From JAVVEG01 sp041689205 (GTDB lineage: Bacteria > Pseudomonadota > Gammaproteobacteria > Pseudomonadales > Pseudohongiellaceae), in the NCBI GenBank assembly GCA_041689205.1, contig JBDNGQ010000288.1:1-11412 (forward strand): 11,412 bases of DNA, given 5' to 3'. The position numbers and the translations under genes are program-made. The first letter of the stretch is position 1, and every line of letters starts with the position of its first letter. Below the pieces are notes generated by a model that saw nothing but the letters and a program-made list of their open reading frames with translations, searched no databases and was not told where the DNA came from. Below, piece by piece: positions 7,775 through 11,412 of the stretch.

Positions 7775-9274
<1,500 letters not shown>

Positions 9275-9321
9275 GGTGTACTCCTGTTGATGGTTACAGC
9301 GGCTATGCGCAGGCTTTAAAG

Positions 9322-9891
9322 TCAGGGAGGGGTGATACCGATCTTACGCGCGAAGTCAGTATAAGGGGTGGAGCTGTCGCTGCTGTGCTGATGACGAGCG
9401 CGCGAAGCCGACAGATTCGCCTGGCTGGTCTGCACACCGCAGCCTTCAACAATACGATTCATGAAATTGAACAAGGCACAGATAGTTACGGCGTCATACA
9501 GGGCCTGCTCCGAGACACCGGCCGCAAAGACAGCATGAGAGTCGGCATCGATCATTTTGGAAGGCGTCAACGTAAGTTTGCGAAGATATGCCAATACCGG
9601 CACCAGGCACGGCTCTATGCCACTGTCCTCGGGATGCTCAACCAGAGTCTTCAGTGTAGCCTCTGGAATGCCGTGAATTTCTGCGATCAGCTGGTGGGAA
9701 TCATGGCAAAAACTGCAGGCATTCAGTCCGGACACATATGCTGCCATCAATTCCCGTTCAGCAACGCTCCACTCAGAGTCACCGCGTAATACCACATCGT
9801 GAAAATCAGTAAGTTGCCAGATCCCGCGGCCGAACCTCTGAAAGACATCACTGAGATGGGGGACTTGAGGAAGAGAAGGAAATCTGGCCAT
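9322..9891 (-). CDS. AhpD-like alkylhydroperoxidase / carboxymuconolactone decarboxylase family protein
   Basis: A 189-residue, mostly helical protein with the AhpD core. Glu 47, Cys 59, Cys 62 and His 66 (ACSFCHDSHQ) have exactly the spacing of the catalytic E118/C130/C133/H137 set of mycobacterial AhpD (12, 3 and 4 residues apart). A thiol-based peroxidase or disulfide-reductase role is therefore plausible; the subgroup often called peroxidase-related enzymes has no defined substrate. No signal peptide is visible, so it is probably cytosolic. ATG 9891 is preceded by AAGGAG. It is the first gene of the unit with the ALDH7 and lysine dehydrogenase-like genes, which may link it to peroxide or aldehyde stress during amino acid oxidation (inference). 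Confidence 0.88.
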   Translation of the reverse strand: MARFPSLPQVPHLSDVFQRFGRGIWQLTDFHDVVLRGDSEWSVAERELMAAYVSGLNACSFCHDSHQLIAEIHGIPEATLKTLVEHPEDSGIEPCLVPVLAYLRKLTLTPSKMIDADSHAVFAAGVSEQALYDAVTICALFNFMNRIVEGCGVQTSQANLSASRARHQHSSDSSTPYTDFARKIGITPP

Positions 9892-9919
9892 TGTTTGCTC
9901 CTTAAAACATCAGAGGCGG

Positions 9920-9945
9920 AACCCCTTTTTGCTATGACTGGGGTT
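9920..9945. repeat. Small inverted repeat upstream of the ahpD-like gene
   Basis: AACCCC (9920-9925) and GGGGTT (9940-9945) form a 6-bp stem with a 14-base loop. It is 29-54 bases upstream of the ahpD-like start, so it may be an operator or leader hairpin. In either direction the following sequence lacks a convincing T tract, so it is not called a terminator. No clear -35/-10 pair was found between 9892 and 9979. Confidence 0.3.
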
Positions 9946-9979
9946 TCAACACAATGAGCATAGCCCAGGCCCGATAGCT

Positions 9980-10405
9980 TTAGAAGAACATTGTACATAC
10001 ATAGTAGCGGCGTGACATGGAATCGCCGCTGTCGTAGTAGCGTTCGAAGAAACGGTACAGGTGGTCGTAGATTTCCGCCTCGGCATTGCCGCCGTCTTTG
10101 GCGTTTTCATAGGACGCCTTGGCTTCCTTCACGCCGTCAGTATTTTCGGGTTCAGGGGCGCCGAATTTTTTAGCTTGTTCCAGCGCGGCATCATAGCTTG
10201 CCTTGGCTTGAGCAATACGGTCACTGTCAGCCTTACCAAAAGCCAGCTCTATTTCCTTCAGCAAGTCGTTCTCAAGAAAGCGGCTAATCTGCACACTCTT
10301 GGCATGCATGATTTTGTAAAGACCAAAGTCCAGCTCTGGCTGGTCGAGCTGGAACAGCTCCTTGAGCAGTGTGATCAGCCGGTTACGGTATTTTTCGGTG
10401 GACAT
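9980..10405 (-). pseudogene. N-terminal stump of a DNA methyltransferase (restriction-modification type)
   Basis: The 141 codons begin MSTEKYRNRLITLLKELFQL and contain ELDFGLYKIMHAK (24-36) and YDHLYRFFERYYDSGD (113-128) then SRRYY. This start is characteristic of large adenine-specific DNA methyltransferases of restriction-modification loci (type III mod-like), which normally run to several hundred residues and carry the SAM-binding and DPPY-type catalytic motifs further on. None of these are present. Family-like sequence stops at Y135 (about base 10001) and six unrelated codons lead to a stop, so the 3' part has been deleted. ATG 10405 has a good AAAGGA-type site upstream. The middle part (about 61-110) is Ala/Lys/Glu-rich and probably coiled coil. 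Non-functional as a methyltransferase. Confidence 0.75.
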
Positions 10406-10441
10406 TAAAGGCTTCCTTTCGTCGTTGCAGGCATCAGATAC

Positions 10442-10617
10442 CCAGGGAGCCTCTGAATAACTCTACGACTACTCTGCGGGTGACTGCGCCCGCTGCTGCA
10501 AGGCGTCGTGCGCCGACAATGGCCGTAGCCCCTGGCAAGCACGACAACGCGGCAGAAGCGGCGCAGACGCCCGCCCGAAGGCCAGAGTGACCATAGAGTT
10601 ATTCAGAGGCTCCCTGG
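10442..10617. mobile_element. Complete MITE-like element with 24-bp terminal inverted repeats
   Basis: Bases 10442-10465 (starting CCAGGGAGCCTCTGAATAAC) and 10594-10617 are perfect inverted repeats. Beyond that, a further ACTCTG block (left 10470-10475; CAGAGT on the right) matches imperfectly. The 176-bp element is GC-rich inside, encodes no transposase and can fold into a long hairpin. No convincing target-site duplication is visible. It sits four bases after the fic stop and 36 bases before the methyltransferase start, so it parts two genes that otherwise would lie about 40 bases apart. The folded transcript might act as a terminator or processing site (inference). Confidence 0.8.
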
Positions 10618-10621
10618 TTTG

Positions 10622-11412
10622 TTACTGTGTTGTGAAGGCCTCGCGCACCAGCGCCTCAGCCTGTTCTAATTCTTTATCCTGCAGCCACTGAAAATGGCTT
10701 TTGCGCTTGTTGGCAGACAATTTCCATTGGGTGTTGTGCAGCAGTTGAATGAATAAATCCTCGCGGTGATCCGGCCAATCCAGCAAGGCATTCAGCGCTT
10801 GCTTGGCGCGGTCGAAGCCCAGCAAAAAATCAATTTCATGGCGCAGGTCTTCCGTCACTGTTCGCTCCAGTGCGTAGTACAGAAACTCGGCCTGGTGTGT
10901 CAGGTCCGGGTAACGGAAATACACCGCGTCATTGCCCGTCGCTGGCACGTCTGGCGTGTCTGGATAGAAAGAGCTGCGCTGATTAAGAGGTCTGGAAAAA
11001 TGCGCCAGTGCATCGGTGTATTGGTTCAGATTCGCCAGAATCACTGCCGACACTGGCAACACAATGCCCTTGGGGGTAAAGCCAGCCTTGGCCAGTACAT
11101 CATGGATCAGGTAACGGTGAATGCGGCCGTTGCCGTCCATGAAAGGGTGTATAAACACAAAGCCGAAGGCGATGCAGGCGGCTGCCACCACGGGGTCCAT
11201 GCTATTGGTTAAGCGCTGGTTTTCAGCCATGGCCAGTAAGCCGATCATAATATCGGCGACATCTTCCGGCCGTGGAGGGACAAAATCGACTTTCTGGCGA
11301 TAACCCAGGTCATCACCCAGCCAGTTCTGACGTGTACGCCATGTAAACTCATGAAAGCGCGGATCTAGTACAGCATGCTGCAATTCCAGCAATCTTTCCT
11401 CTGTCAGCGGTG
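10622..11412 (-). CDS. Fic domain protein (N-terminus outside the window)
   Basis: Fic proteins transfer AMP or other phosphate-containing groups to target proteins. The core motif HPFMDGNGRIHR, at 11149-11114, matches HxFx(D/E)GNGRxxR completely, with the catalytic His and the Arg pair present. Upstream, RQKVDFVPPRPEDVADIMIGLL is the usual lead-in of this Fic subgroup. Downstream is a ~140-residue helical C-terminal region (LTHQAEFLYYALERTVTEDL...). The frame stays open to the window edge (PLTEERLLELQHAVLDPRF), so the apparent TTG start at 11392 is not real and the true start is further upstream. Any inhibitory (S/T)xxxE(G/N) helix would probably lie in the missing part. Fic genes of this type often accompany methyltransferase or helicase genes in defence islands, which fits the methyltransferase stump just downstream. 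Confidence 0.9.
   Translation of the reverse strand, partial: PLTEERLLELQHAVLDPRFHEFTWRTRQNWLGDDLGYRQKVDFVPPRPEDVADIMIGLLAMAENQRLTNSMDPVVAAACIAFGFVFIHPFMDGNGRIHRYLIHDVLAKAGFTPKGIVLPVSAVILANLNQYTDALAHFSRPLNQRSSFYPDTPDVPATGNDAVYFRYPDLTHQAEFLYYALERTVTEDLRHEIDFLLGFDRAKQALNALLDWPDHREDLFIQLLHNTQWKLSANKRKSHFQWLQDKELEQAEALVREAFTTQ

Noticed and set aside
9920..9979. Integron-like attachment site near the methyltransferase break
   Set aside because: The hairpin lacks the conserved core and inverse-core ends of attC sites and no integrase or cassette is present.
9747..9998. 83-codon minus-strand frame covering the gap upstream of the AhpD-like gene
   Set aside because: Mostly overlaps the AhpD-like gene in another frame. 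The first ~35 residues lie in the gap, but no family was recognised and no start signal is present.

Overview
The window looks like a chromosomal segment of a gammaproteobacterium. The reasons are a complete Entner-Doudoroff gene set, HexR-type palindromes (the gammaproteobacterial regulator of this pathway) in front of it, and protein sequences close to the proteobacterial forms. The genus cannot be fixed from the sequence. The core is ordinary central metabolism; both edges are accessory DNA made of decayed toxin-antitoxin and restriction-modification genes plus a small inverted-repeat element.

Layout: (1) 1-141 holds the right end of a MITE-like element, interrupted by a nested palindromic segment. 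(2) 156-1468 (+) is a chimeric pseudogene: the N-terminus of a CPBP-type membrane protein runs in frame into a degraded HipA-like kinase that has an internal deletion, a lost metal-binding Asp and a late frameshift. (3) 6498-1655 (-) is a tight operon, edd - glk remnant - eda - zwf - pgl, with two HexR-like operators upstream of edd. (4) 9891-6670 (-) is a three-gene unit: an AhpD-like protein, an ALDH7-family alpha-aminoadipic semialdehyde dehydrogenase and a saccharopine/lysine dehydrogenase-like protein, probably for lysine catabolism. (5) 10405-9980 (-) is the N-terminal stump of a DNA methyltransferase. (6) 10442-10617 is a full MITE copy with 24-bp perfect terminal inverted repeats. (7) 11412-10622 (-) is a Fic-domain protein that runs off the window edge.

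How the genes work together: Zwf, Pgl, Edd and Eda convert glucose-6-phosphate to pyruvate plus glyceraldehyde-3-phosphate, all from one transcript. The glucokinase gene that should sit between edd and eda has lost most of its length but keeps its first ~34 and last ~29 codons in frame. The translational overlaps with edd and eda therefore survive while the enzyme is gone. Fic and the methyltransferase stump were probably one operon of a restriction-modification or defence locus, now split by the MITE.

No tRNA, rRNA, CRISPR array or intact transposase was seen. No gene-free stretch exceeds 300 bases; the largest gaps are 1469-1654 (one weak terminator candidate) and 6499-6669 (HexR operators).
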